Assembly (NCBI GenBank): GCA_944470555.2
Contig: OX104127.1
Location: forward strand, 115,906,741-115,970,740
DNA: 64,000 nt
Direction: 5' to 3'
Source of the DNA: Heterobilharzia americana
Lineage: Eukaryota; Platyhelminthes; Trematoda; Strigeidida; Schistosomatidae
Both the position numbers and the translations under genes were made by a program. Shown piece by piece: positions 48,780-61,609 of this stretch. The notes below the pieces were generated by a model that saw only the letters and a program-made list of their open reading frames with translations, had not been told where the DNA came from and did no database searches. Every line of letters starts with the position of its first letter. The first letter of the stretch is position 1.

Positions 48780-49960
48780 CATGAGATGCGTGCTGGATAA
48801 GGCTCAGTTGAATTCTTACATTTGGCAGTGCAAGCTTACAGTCCAACATAATTTTTTTTCCCGCCTGAGGAGATGCAAGGAGTAAAGTGAGAATAAAGTA
48901 CACGCTCACTATTTTATGAAATGGCCGTAGCTAGATACCTGCTTAAACCTTAACATCTGCTATCTAGCTCACTAATTAGTTAAGTCTGAGGGATACCACT
49001 TATCCTACTGATAGCTTTCAGGATCCTTGTAGTGTAAAACAGTCTTTTTTATGGAGACAGAAAAGTACAACAGGAAATATTAAAGAAAGAGTAGGCGAAA
49101 CACAGAGATTATAAAAGTGAACCCCGATAGTTCAGCTGTCTAATGCAATACGCCACATTAAAGGTCTACCTGTGGATGGATAAGATATAAGACGACCAAA
49201 AAATAGGAGAACCATCAACCCAATGTAAGTATTACTAGATTTATCTTATTCAGTATTATCATCAATGCTACATGAGCAGCTTGCGCAAACCTTCTTTACA
49301 CTTAAGGCTAAAATTTACAGCCTGGCATTTAGAATTTTAGGTTGAGGCTATTTGAAGAAGACCTTTGTCCAGTTTAGGTTAGAAACCATGCACAAGAGAG
49401 CAGTCTGTCTGAGAGATAACTGACATATAAACCGTGAAGTTATCAGACTTCCTACTCAAATTAGTCTTAGCAGAATAAGGTAAGCCATTCAGGAGAAAGA
49501 AAACAAAAGCGGAGAAAGTATTGCACCTTGGGACACACGTGCTTCAGCAGGCAATAGAGCGGACAGCTCCCCGAAATAAACAATATATTGGCCTCTTTCA
49601 GAAAAGAAAATGCGACCAGGTCGTGCTCAGGTTACATTGCGAGTAATATCAAGATTATATAACATGAGTGGCCTAGGAACGCAGACTTGTAGTCTAAGAA
49701 GGCACAGCAGCAGAAGAAATATTATGATCTGAGACAGTGGCAGCATCTAAATTTCCTATCCTTTGTCTATTAGTGAGTTGTTTTGGATTTCTAAAAGCCA
49801 TAAAACAAGATCCTAATGCAAGCAGAAGTTTTCTTCTTCATTGCTTCTCAAGAAAGAGAGGTTGTAGCAGTAGGTTTGAAGTTTACATCTATCCAGAAGA
49901 CAAAACAGATACAGGTAGAACTTTAAACTTCTTCCAAGCAGCAAGAGTTGTTCTTTGAAA
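48780..49960 (-). pseudogene. CR1-like LINE reverse transcriptase, decayed
   Basis: Minus-strand translation at about 49539-49498 reads RVSQGAILSPLLFSF, the motif-B region usually GVPQGAILSPLLF. It is preceded by QYIVYFGELSALLP and followed after a frameshift by LNGLPYSAKTNLSR and DNFTVYMSVISQTDCSLVHG, where YADD would be expected. Downstream, about 49030-48800, scattered pieces (LKAISRISGIPQT-like, CLATAIS-like, HFTPCISSG, YVGL, ART-like, NSTEPYPARI) fit the C-terminal tail of CR1/jockey-type proteins. There are many stops and at least three frameshifts. The upstream endonuclease is not seen. CR1-type LINEs (SR1) are known in schistosomes; the clade here is inferred. Confidence 0.7.
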
Positions 49961-49969
49961 AACGATGCA

Positions 49970-52900
49970 CTGAGGATATCTGTAAAAATGCTACACACAT
50001 TTCAATACATTTTCTAAGTATAATACTTGAAGCTTCGGTATGGATTTAAGGATTCATGATATTTGAAAACAAAAGGCATATTAAAATAAAAAAATACAAC
50101 CCATTTGCTAGTAGGCACTAGGAAAGAGGCAGACAACTTGCCAGCTTACAAGTGACTCGTCTAATGCACAGACGTCAGAAAAAGCCTCTATAGTAATTTG
50201 TTTTCCATCACAACCTTAAATAACTTCCATTTACCGGATGATCTCCTATACGACGAAAACATTTGGTGGTATGTTGCATTTAGATGATGTTTCAAACCTA
50301 ATCAGACGAAAAATTCTTTTAGCGTCAGGATGATATTTTACCTTGTATAACCTTCTATTCTCTTCTTAGGGTTTTTGTGATGAGGAGAAGAAAGTCTTTC
50401 AAATCTCATTAAGGTTGTTTCAACAAGGCATTACATGCTAAAACTGAATCCGAGATAGCTTGTGATTTTAGTGAAAGTGTTACTTTTAAATTCACCAGCG
50501 AATAAGTTCGACAGTTTCTTTTATGATACTTCCAAATACAGCATATTGTCATGCAAATAACATCTATGTTAGACGTTTTCTGAAAGGTATCTCAATTCTT
50601 TCTTATGTCATTTGCCATATTCTTTTGGATAAGTCATTTGTAATACAGTGGTCAGAGTTTATCAGTGGAGCTCGTTTACGCGCTTCATATACAACGGAGT
50701 CATTTGTAAACTTCAAATCTAGTGTTTTGTTAAGACGAGTGGATAAGTTATTCACTTTCATGACCTAATGATATAAAAAAAAATTAGAGTCACGTAAATT
50801 AAAATTTTCACAGACTATAGAGGAAAAGTTACCTTGAACGGAAGACGCATACTGAGTGAATTTATTGACGAATTTTGATAAATTAGGTGAACTGTAAATA
50901 CGTATAAAGCAAATGTTTGTTATGTAAATATATTTGTATTTATTCAATTGCTGAGGACGAAATCTAATAATGATGCGGTCAATTTTGTCGTAGGAGAAGC
51001 TAAAGCATACATATTAACAGGTAGGTCAATTTGTATTGACAAATAATAAAATAACCCCAACACACTTCTCAAAAGTAAATTAGCCTTTCCGAAGTGACTA
51101 CAAATTTTTAAATAAAGTAAATCAACATCATGGGGATGATGAAGCCTTATTTATTGCAATGTTATTCTACCCACGTGACGGAAAAACTTGTGAATGACAG
51201 CCTGAATGTAATCAACTTTGTCGTGAAGACTAGTACTTTTTGCTTAGTGTTTTTAGAATAGTTATTTCATCTATGGTTGTACTCTTAAGAACCTGTCTCT
51301 ATGCACTACAATGCATTCACTTAATTTTTATGCAAATTGCCTAGCGACAGTTTGAAATGATTCTTAAAAATGTTCAAACGTTTATGGTACAATAAGAGTA
51401 TAAGTAAATTATCAAAAATATTCAGAAGTGAGAAATTTGATGGAATACATTCTGTGGATAAATAAAGTAGCCCGAAGTTCAAGCAAGTCTAGGTTGAACT
51501 TAATTGATTATTTTTTTTAGAATGACTTTTACGACCACTTTTTTTTTCTACAGTTACGGTGATCAACTATTAAGCAAGTTACGCTTACAATAAGGTGCAA
51601 GTGCACCTTTTTAATGAGTACAAGAGGCATGAAACCAAAGTCTAGGCCTAACCTGCTAATTGTATCCGACCACTTAACATCGATTTGGCCAGTATGTGAA
51701 GTGTTGAAATAATATGATAAAAAAAGTTATGAAAGTGTGGATGAAAAGTAAAATATAAAGGAATTTCACAGAATTCTAAAGGTTTAGGAAAATGAGAGGT
51801 TTTGAAAAGTTAAGCTCATGAAATTCGTTAGACAAATTTTTCTTATTTTCATGAATAAGGGAACAGGTTTTATGGAAAAAATGATGTTGCACTTATCCAA
51901 TTATCTGACATCTGACAGGCTTTGATATTTCTTAACAGTTACTTTATTTCAAAACTGAAAAGTTTCGTTGGTTTACCGCCTGTAAATATCATGCATGAAT
52001 ATACTTATATATACTTATTACTCACAACTTTTCTAAGTACAATTATAACACTCATCACAGTTGTTAAATATTTGCAAATAAAGAGCCGTTGTTACGATAC
52101 TTTTAACTTCCCGTTGTTTAACAGGATCGAATAGCTCGGCATATTTTGCCAGATGGGTTCTTATTATGATGCCTCTATATTGCGTGTACATCCAGTTGAC
52201 TAGCCCAAATAAGGTGAAACACGCAATCTGTGTACCTCTGTTAAGCATCAAAACAGTTCAAAACATCAGCTATGTCGCTTTCAGATAATGATCAGTCCAC
52301 AGTGCACACCCAATTGCTACCTTAGCTACACTATTTAATCGTTCACTTGATGAATAATAAAAAAGTTTACCCTGATAAAAGTTAATCCGGAAAGTGCATT
52401 TAAAAAAACCTTTGAGAAGAATATCCTAACTTATAAAGTTTCTATTCTGAGCCCATCATTTAAATCAGTAAATCAAGGAAAATCAAACAAGCAGAAACGT
52501 CAGTTTGCTCACTTCCTATGCACTTGCCAAACGAATGTAAAAACTTTACTTCTGGCAGTAAAAAAACGCAGTCTCAGAAGTTATTCCTAATTAATCATAG
52601 AAAATACAGAAGTGGTTATTTTGTGGGTTTGGCCATCATAAATCCTCTTGAATTCACATTCCTAAAAAATGGGCAATAATATTACGTAAACAGCTGATCT
52701 ATCTGTATAAACACAACAACAAAAGCAATTTCATGCTTATCATGAATGACTGTCAGAAAGGAAGAGACTGGCACATCGACTGAAATTTTACTGACGTCAG
52801 TTTGCCATTCAGACAGAGAACTGGAAAAATTGAAACGCATTCAATCATTCTGCGGTGCATAAAGAGCTCACTATAAATGTTGAAAAATTACTGAAATGAG

Positions 52901-55900
52901 CAGTTCAAGGGATATAATTTTACCTTTCTTAGATAAAGATGACAAATAAAGGGATATGCGTGAATGGATACATAATACGTATAGTACCAATGGCAATAAA
53001 AGAATCATTTTCACTACTGAGATATATTAAGATGAAATAAATTCATACTGAATAAGCAATTCATCAGCAAAAAGCTGCAAACAACTGAAATGACAGGCGT
53101 ATTTTTGAAATGAATGGCATTCAAGTGTCTATAGAAAGATGAATGACATTTATAAACCATGCCAAGTTGAGTAGACAAAAGAAAAACGTATAATATGACG
53201 CTGAGTTTCAGGTACCTGATTATACAGTAATCCTTACGTGATCTGAAGAAGGCTAAATTTAAAAGGGTTCATGAGATAGGTTTCAAGCAAAATAAAATAA
53301 ATAACGAAACAATGAATTAAGTAAACGCTTTTTCATTCTATGAGTTCGTGTATAGCACTGATGTCTATACCAAAGAATTTTGAAATATTGCCTGTATACC
53401 TGTATTCCACAAATTTGTTAATTTTCTTTGCTTCTATAAACATATTATCACAGTGAAGTATACTAATTTTCGCATGAAACTGAACTGTAGTTCTTTCAAA
53501 ATCAGTATAGTTATTTTATTACAAACACTAAAAGCGAAACATTATTTTTCATTTCAGCGGACGGGCTTGTTAGTCACTTGTTGGCCGCTACTAAACATAC
53601 TTCTGAGGTAACAACGTCAGTTCAGTGTTGATTTCATTTATGTATATCTCTTACATTTTTTATGTTGCACTGTTGGCGTAGGGACTTATTATCAACTCTG
53701 GATTTGCTTCAATAACTCTTATCACCAGCGGAGTAACCATCGAAACTCACTTGTTATATTCATGAAAACTGTTGAGCAAAGTATGGCGTTCAGAAAAGTA
53801 TATGTTAGATTTAAAGGAAATTATGATCCAGTTTTTTTGAATCCACTTTTATCAATAATTTTGCCTTACTTCAAACAGACGAAAGCCTTTTCTAGTTAAG
53901 AACCACCATGTATCTCGTACATATTTCTTTTTGAGATATTTACTTGAACAGAAGTATCTTTTGGAAACAAATGTTGAATTACAATATTGAAGTAGAATTC
54001 ACCTGGGAAATCAAATTGAAGCGAAAAATTCGAGTCTAGAGGAATAATTCTGATGAACCTTATACTGGTTGAATAGGATAAGAAAACATACCAAAAAGCA
54101 CAAAAACTGTTGTTATATTGATGTTTTTCACTAATCACTCTGGTGAAAAACTTGATATTCTGAGGGAATAGGAAGGAAGATAAGACTCAACTTACAGCTA
54201 TGAGTGTCATTCTCGGAATTCTAATGTTCGCACAAAATGTTTTCTTTGGTGAAGAAGTATCCTGCTTACATCTGTAAGTCATAACTATCTGTAGACTTTG
54301 AGTCATAAAATATGTAGCCAAATAACTGAATGATTCAGTTCTCTGAGGCGATCATCGTGACCACATTCGTAACGTTGAAGAGTCTTGTTATCACGTTTAA
54401 TTCTAACAAAGTGTTTCACTCTATCATATTGGTTTCTGCTTGCTTATCCAAAACAGTTCTTTAAATTTTGCTGTGTACCTGGCGGGGTGTGTACTTATTG
54501 TTAAGTTATATGCTCCTTAGGTGCATACAACGCGTGGTCAATGAACCAGTTGTGTTTGAGTACTTCACTTTGTACTTGCTGAAGTAACTCCTTTTGTGGT
54601 TATTATTCTGTCGAAAAGTAGAATTTAATAATTATTTGTTTTATTCTGATGACATGTTAGCATATCAGCGTCGTGAAATTAAGCATGTATGTTTTCTAAA
54701 AACGGCTGCGACTGACTTACTTTGTGTTAAATTTTCTATCCACAAGAACCTTTATTTATCATTTGAGAGACGAGGAGATAAATTGCAAGTATAAAAGTTG
54801 AGACAATCACCTCAGCTTTCAGCATACAAAATAAGATGATAAAGAGTCGTCATAGCATAAAATCACTCAGCTCAATCCACAAAACTTCAACACCTAATTT
54901 TTTTAGGATACTAAAGTGTACCACCTTGTAAGAATAACTACTGTGTTACTCACAATCCATCCTATCTGTTGTTGATATTTTAGCGAACACAAGCATCCGT
55001 TTTCTGTATATTAAGTGGAGTCGGGCGTTTCTTAGGTTCAAAACTTCAACAGCAATCTTTTTGAATCAGCAGTGACACTGAATGATTATCGGCATAATAG
55101 AGATGTTTACGCTGTTATCTAAGCAACACTAAATTTCATATGGCCTACCAGTGTGCTGCACAAGAGCACAAACCAGGGTAAAAGACATAAGCATTAGAAC
55201 ACCACGCTATTCACTGTTCTCATTTGGCCACTAAGACATTGCTAACTACGTGATACTCATATTACTAGTACCAAGTGATTTAAAAATTGTTACTTTTAAG
55301 TCGCTTTTTTATGAATCTTTCATTATATATAAGGTCAAACTTTGTGTTGAAATTTATGAAGGTAGAATATATTCAGATAAAAGATGTCATTGTGAACACA
55401 GCAGATAATGATCAAATAGCAGATTTGGTAACAGTGCAAGGATAGGTAGAAGAGGAAACTTAGAGGTGAAAAATCTGAATTACAATAATAATAACACGGG
55501 GTGATGATTGAAGGTGAAATTGATAGATACTAATCGATTGCTTCTGATCAGCAATTTTTTGCAAACCTAATTTTAAAGTACTTTACTCACCAAAAATATA
55601 ACCCTGAGATAAGAAATAATTTATCATTCATTGCCTTCAAAATAAGTATATCAGTCAGAGTAAGTTCTAACTTTTACTTCTAGAAACTTTGCAGAGTAGA
55701 TGATGCCCTTAACAAAATACATAATCCTTGCATGTTCATAAGCAGAAGCTACTAGAACACTTTATTTGAGAAAGACGAATTACTATAGAATAAGTATAAG
55801 ATTCAAATGTTTCACTTAACAGACATCTGTTTTGGTGTATAGCTTGCAATAATTAATTTTAATCCCTTAGAAACAGTTACAATTTTCATATTCTAATTAA

Positions 55901-58900
55901 ATAAAAAGGTGTTTTATTGGAAGCTGATTACCAGACTTGAGAATATGGACTTCAAATATTTTGCTGACCACTGAGCGCGCCTTTTGCAAATCTTGTGGAT
56001 ATGACTGAAGAAGTGAAATTGACTAACAGTTTAGTTAAATTTATGTAAGACTGTTTTATTGTTGTTGCTTGTTATCTACTTTCATCCCATATAGTTTTGT
56101 TCACAAATATGCAGAAACCACAAGTTTATGAAAATTCTCTGAGTGAAACTTAATTAAGGTATGCATTCCACTCAAACCAGTACGAATTAAAGATTTACGT
56201 ATTCTGGTCAGATATATATCACTGACCGTAAAAAGTAGTCATTATCAATAACCAATGATCTACAATGTGTTTTTTCAGATTTCCTCCAAAGAAGTGTTGC
56301 TACAGACTAACAACATTGTGCATATTTGGATCATAGCGTTTGTTGAAGCATAAATAACCCAGTTAACTTGATCATAATGACACTATGTATTCATTTAATA
56401 TGCTGTAATATGTCAGAAGAAATTTATATTCCATCAGAAAATGTACATTCACTTTCTGTTATCTATGCTTCCTTTTTCATGTCAATAAAACTAGCTTCCA
56501 AAAGAAATCAAGTGGAAGTTGTATTACACCATAAATGTAGTGAACCGTTTTCTCATTCTTTCGGTTATTCATTTTGCTTTTTAGTTGAAGCATACCCTTA
56601 TAAGGACGAAGAACAACTTCTAACGAACTTAGTCATTTTGTCACTACTCGGTAGAATTTCCAGATCGATGTCTGGTTACATGTCATCTGGATCAACACAG
56701 ATAAACAATGACAGCTTAAGTTATTATGCAATGTGCAATAGTTAATGGAATGTCAACAGGTGACGGATGTCAATAAATTTTTCGAATTCACCTTTGTTTT
56801 CACCATATTTTGCACGAGTTACTTATCACAAGGTACATTTTCCTAAGAAAGTTCTTATTTCTCTAGCTATTCGTATCACTTTCATTGGTCTCTTTTCCAC
56901 TGTTTTTCTACGTTTCTAATTTAGAGCTTACGTTTTCGAAGCCCCAAAGTCTTTCTGATATTTGGCTGTATCCCACACCATGAAGGTTTGTACATTATAT
57001 GATTTGTCACCTAAACTGCACATTTTCCCTTCATTACATAGACGATAAGTTATTTAGAAGTTAAGTGGAATCAGTAATCATAGCATGGGCATTGTTATTT
57101 TTAAACATTTGCAATTGAGAAGCTAGTTTCTTTGTTGCGTCACTTTACATTCATGGCTAAGTGCCACCTCTTCAAACATTTTGCTGAATTTCAGCAAAGA
57201 AGATAAACTTACCAAAAACATGTTTCATCCTCTACTGAGAATATTTTATGCCTATCTTGAGCTTTCGGTTAAAAGTCTACTTTTGACGCAGTGTTTTCGT
57301 AGTGCACCTCATCTCCTAAATTGACTAATACCGTAAACTCCTTGTTATGTTGCTGGTTTCATTACTTCGTAGTTGAAATATTGTCTTACAGTAGTACTCA
57401 ACATCTCCTTCGCTGAGACCAGTGAAAAGCCACTGACGAGCCACCGCACGCCCAGCTACCTTTCCGGTTGCTCTTTGCGTACGCACATTTTTTGAAAAGG
57501 TGAGTAGAACCCATCTTAAGTGTAGTGTTTTTGGATACACTTCGTTAAACCCCTTTAATTTAACCAAATTTTTGACAATGTTATAAGGCTAAATTAGTAT
57601 AGATCATCTGATAATTAAGGCCTTTCAACAATATGTAGAAAATAAGGAAAACATAAGTTCCTAGTCATGTGTCTTTTATAAGTCTATTACTGGTTGTTTA
57701 CTGATCACTTGTTTCAAGAAACATCTGTCCTATGGGAATAAAATCTGTGGGAACTTCAGAATTAAGTGGTGTTGCATAACTTTCACATTACTACTTATCT
57801 TCAACATAGATATCTTGAGACTAAAATGTTAAGGAGCATACTTTTGGTTTTAAAATGATAAACTTAAACAGTTTTTGTATATGCCTATTCTTTACATAAA
57901 TGATCGCTTTGGAAATCATTTAAATGGTCCTTTGAAAGACAAAGAATATGTAGCCTAGATGTCACGAAATTAAAGGTTTCCAAGCTGCGAAATTTCGTGT
58001 CAGCTTTTTCAATTCGATTCGTAAATAATGCAATATAAAGTAAAAGCTGATACTGCACTGAAATTTGCATTATTTTTTGATTGTGCTTAACCATTATTAT
58101 TTATATGTCCTAGCGTGATCAACAAATTGAAACCCTTCTGTGGAATTGACATAAATTTGTTTAACTGTCCTAAGCCAAAAAAATTCATCATTCATTCAAT
58201 TTTATTTCATTCATTCTATTCTTTTGATAATATTAGCAAACAAAAAGCAGATTCATTTCATTTTAAAGGTTTTTATTGACCGAGTACAGCTTTAAGTTAT
58301 AAAGGGTATTATAAGTAACAAGAAGAAAAGTTTATTCCAGTTTTTTAAGTATAATGAAGTAAGAAATGTAAAGAACACCATCAAGTCAAAAATGTTTTGA
58401 CAAAAGCTTGTGGTTTATTAAGTAAAACAGGAACTTATTTATACACAGTAAGCCAGAAGGTACAAAAAACAGACGAGATCATGACATTAGTGCGAAGTCG
58501 ATAGTGGACTTAATTTTAGGAGACATGTTACCAAAAAAAGTACAGATATAAATCAGATTGAGACTCAGCATGGTATAGAGAACAGAGCTCACTAGTGAGG
58601 CAAAATTATGAATCAAAGATTGCAAGGAAATCCCAAATTGCCAAGGCAGTAAGAGGTTTGTCAGGTTAACGTTTATTAGCAGGTGATAAGGTTGTTAGTA
58701 CTAGCTTCTTTGAAGTAACACCATATTCTTAAAAGCATCATTTTTAAATCTTAAATGACCTTTATCTACTAGGTATTTCATGGGGAATAAAATGTTACGT
58801 AAAAGCTGAAAAAATCTCTGATATCCTTCTTTCATTTTTCCACAGACTCATGCTTTTGAACTGAATACAAATTTATAAGTGCCGCTGAAGCTTTCATAAC

Positions 58901-59450
58901 TTAGGCAGTATTCTACTTTCAACCGGTTTATTGGGAAGTTGGTATTGTGCACGTATGACAGATTCGGTTGCAGAGGAAGCTGATTTTTATTGCCTTCACT
59001 TATTGATTCTGTCTATCAGCCATCCCATTCGAATGCAAAACATCTCGAATTTGTTCTTGCTGTGCCATAGATATTCTTGCTGTAATTGTCTTTCGGTTTT
59101 TATCTTTTCCTGACTTTTTCAAAGTACCTATCATACCTTAAACTCTGCTCACTGATAAGTAATATTCTTTTTAATATTGTTATTTCGTACTGAAACTTAT
59201 TCATGACAAAGCCCTATCCTTCCCAACACCAAGACAGTTATGGCTTGTAAATTACTCTTTGCTCTGTATTGTTTCCAATGGACACTAATCTCATTTATGA
59301 CATCTTTTCTCATTCCAGGTTTTGGCATAACAAACTGAGCTTGCTATAACAATTTAAAAGCTACTTTAACAATATTCGAAAGATTTCGCAATTCGTGCTA
59401 TTAAAAATAACTTGCATTTCGTCAACTAACATGCAGCAGTGAGTGTTATC
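49970..59450. other. Longest gene-poor stretch, one exon-like segment
   Basis: Over 9 kb of A+T-rich DNA. The largest open frame (56368-56745, 125 codons) starts with TTG, shows no family motif and is about as long as chance allows in sequence of this composition. An 80-codon minus-strand frame (57325-57567) crosses a small G+C-richer patch at 57420-57490 and is also unrecognised. The exon-like segment at 53558-53607 is listed separately. Confidence 0.5.
53558..53607 (+). other. Candidate 50-bp internal exon
   Basis: A strong acceptor (A/T-rich pyrimidine tract ending TTTCATTTCAG) is followed by 50 bp of about half G+C, then GAG|GTAAC, a good donor. One frame is open across it and reads DGLVSHLLAATKHTSE, with amino-acid usage like real protein and unlike the flanks. 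No neighbouring exons were found and no protein family was recognised. Short exon-like patterns arise by chance, so this is a weak call. Confidence 0.2.
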
Positions 59451-59454
59451 ACAA

Positions 59455-59650
59455 CTTATATTCATGCTGAAAGCTAGCAGTGGAATCCTGGATGAACCTT
59501 TCGTCCTACACATGGATTGTCAGCTGGATTTACTTACATTCACTTAACTGAATGATATTGTTACCACCGGGACTGGAACCCAATGCTGATCGCATGAGAT
59601 GTTAAGGCACTCCTCATAAAGTCACTGGGCAATGAGACTCACCTTTTGTG
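59455..59650 (-). mobile_element. Smα-like tRNA-derived SINE
   Basis: Minus-strand order: CCCAGTGACTTTATGAGGAGTGCC (A-box region), GGGTTCCAGTCCCGG (B-box, about 59581-59567), a spacer, a hammerhead core, then AGGATTCCACTGCTAGC and a decayed tail. From memory of the family, Smα repeats of schistosomes end with the block 'GGATTCCACTGCTA' next to the ribozyme cleavage site, and that block is present here. Internal polymerase III boxes would drive transcription of an intact copy. This element is the strongest single clue to the organism. Confidence 0.7.
59465..59530 (-). ncRNA. Hammerhead ribozyme core of the Smα-like SINE
   Basis: On the minus strand AATCCAG and CAGGATT pair as stem I (six of seven positions) and directly flank the core. 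Between them lie CTGACAA (usual CUGANGA), TCC-ATGTGTA-GGA as stem II and loop, CGAAAG (GAAA box) and TTCATC, whose AUC fits the NUH cleavage rule. The G8 position, which acts in catalysis, is A or is deleted (the core is one base shorter than consensus), so this copy is probably slow or inactive. The fold is otherwise well preserved. Confidence 0.65.
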
Positions 59651-59734
59651 AGACACATGTCAGTTGTTCGATACTTGTAGTTTCCTGTTGCTATATGTAG
59701 TTGAATTTCTCAACATCTTTACTAGAAAAAATTT

Positions 59735-59940
59735 TGTGGCCCAGAGACTTAGAGGATCGCGCTTTGATGACTAAAACAATGGGTTTAAGTCTCAGAGGAA
59801 ACAACACCACTGATTGAGATACAGGCATATCCAAACGAGGAGGCCCATTCCAGACCTCTGTGTGAAGAAGAAATATATTAAATCTCCCATCTCACCCCGG
59901 TCTTAACACTTTCACGAGTTTTGATCATTATTATTAGTTA
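59735..59940 (+). mobile_element. tRNA-like SINE, different family
   Basis: GTGGCCCAGAGACTTAGAGG followed about 25 bases later by ATGGGTTTAAGTCTCAG gives A- and B-box-like elements at tRNA spacing on the plus strand. A non-coding body of about 130 bp follows. It lies head-to-head with the Smα-like SINE 85 bp away, but the two share no obvious body sequence. Only one copy is in the window, so its ends are approximate. Confidence 0.5.
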
Positions 59941-60719
59941 TTGTATTATAGTAAGCTACTTTCTCACCCTTATTTCTCTCTTCACCCCTTTTATATCCAC
60001 CAAGTGGAAACTGAGTCTTTGCATTTGACACCCAACAACAGTTCTCACCGTGTTATACACCTCACCTTTCCAGCTATTCTTATTCACTCGAAAACCATTA
60101 CACAACTGCTCTCCATTCTTGATTTCAGCTTCTAGCACTAGCTTAATGATGCATTTATACCCTTTTGTTTGATAATAGACTGTCATACGTTTGTGATGCA
60201 CATAAACACGATTATACAAATTCAAAAAGGTAATCATTAAGAAGTCAAATTTTCCTCGCTGAATCATCTCTTCCTTTCTTTAAATGTTAACTGTCCATGC
60301 ATAGCTTGCACCATTTCACTTTGTCATAGGTAGTTTTGCTACAGGACAATATGTAGTAATCAAACTGACTCTATTCAATTTTTGAAGGTGAACGAAATTA
60401 TTTCTAACATTTTCTATTTATTTTCGATGTCACAAGAATAAGAATTTCTCAGTTATTATATTGTAAAGCATCAGTAAAATGTAACTGTATTATGAGTTAA
60501 TACAGTTAAGTGTAATGAGAGGAATTATTTTTATTTGGAAAACTGTCATCATTTATTTATCGTTAAAATATACTTGCAAACCCTAGTTGAACTCAGGAAG
60601 AATCCTTGGTTCGAAAGGGAAGTACATCAGGTGATGTCATTGAATCATCTTGAATGGAAGAGAAATTGGAGGGAATATTATATATGTAGAGCAAAGACAT
60701 CATGTAGCATCAGCTCATA

Positions 60720-61600
60720 GTTCCATATGAACACTGGCGTTGGACAGGGCTGACAGATTTCCTAAATTCTACCTAAAATTGCTCATTAACCACATTCTTG
60801 AAACAGCTGTGAATGGGGAACATGATGATTATGTATGTCTGCAGCAAGTGGAAATACTTTTCGAGTATCAATATTTGAATGATTTCATCCTGTCATTCAA
60901 CTAGAATCACACTCAGTCTGTTGGGAACCTCAGTGGTATGTGAATTGTCTCTACAAATTTCAAAGATTTTTCACAAGATTAGGAGCATTTTGTGCTTGCA
61001 TCTGCTCTAAAAATGAAATATTGGAAATATTCAAGATGTCTGCCTATCTGGGTAGTTGCATGATTTCCTAATAAATGGCTTATGACCGGTAAGCAACTAG
61101 CTGTATCTCTTTGTGATCAGTGGAGTAATTAACCTGTCTGTTGGTGGTCCAAAGTGAAATACACTGGTACACGTAGTTCTGTTCGTCAACTATGAAATGG
61201 CAAATCTGAGCTGAAGATGTCGGACTGCTCTTTATTGATTCGACATTGTCTCCAAAGGATCACTTGCATTTAGTCGACATATCACAATGGCAAATTCAAA
61301 GTAATACATTCATTTAGAGAAGTCAACCATAAATAAAGTGTTTTTAAAAAGTTCCAGTTGACAGTTTCCTAGTTGTCTGACGATTGCATTTCAGTCTACT
61401 TTTGTCACTTATTTCGTCGGAACAATAAGAATGAAACTAGTGATTTTCAGCATATCCTTTGAAAACTGCTTTTCCACACTCTAAATCCTCTTTCCACCCT
61501 TATTTTATTCAGTTTACGACTTCACAGTGTTCTGATATGCCTTTCATGATGCCCACGCAGATCTGAAGTTTTGTGTTAAACAAGAATACAGCATGAATGG
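60720..61600 (+). pseudogene. RTE-like LINE reverse transcriptase, heavily decayed
   Basis: Plus-strand frames give a damaged palm: TGVGQG-stop-QIS, then LLINHILETAVNGEHDDY and VEILFEYQYLNDFILSF (usual 'GVRQGCQISPFLF...I..ILETAL.G.......L.DLEYADDIVLL'). YLGSCMIS follows at about 61040 (usual YLGSCIS). At about 61200-61260 LKMSDCSLLIRHCLQRITCI corresponds to the 'LRVEDVRRL.VFDHRCLRRI' block. Nearly every expected catalytic residue is altered and stops are frequent. The motif spelling differs from the 32 kb copy, so it belongs to another RTE-like subfamily. Boundaries are approximate; the 3' side near 61450-61560 may be 3' UTR. Confidence 0.65.
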
Positions 61601-61609
61601 ATGACAAAA

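Noticed and set aside
56368..56745. 125-codon open frame
   Set aside because: Assuming about 65% A+T, a rough estimate gives a longest chance frame near 120 codons in six frames of 64 kb. It starts with TTG and matches no family I know.
57325..57567. 80-codon minus-strand frame over a G+C-richer patch
   Set aside because: No domain and no convincing splice sites; left as part of the gene-poor stretch.
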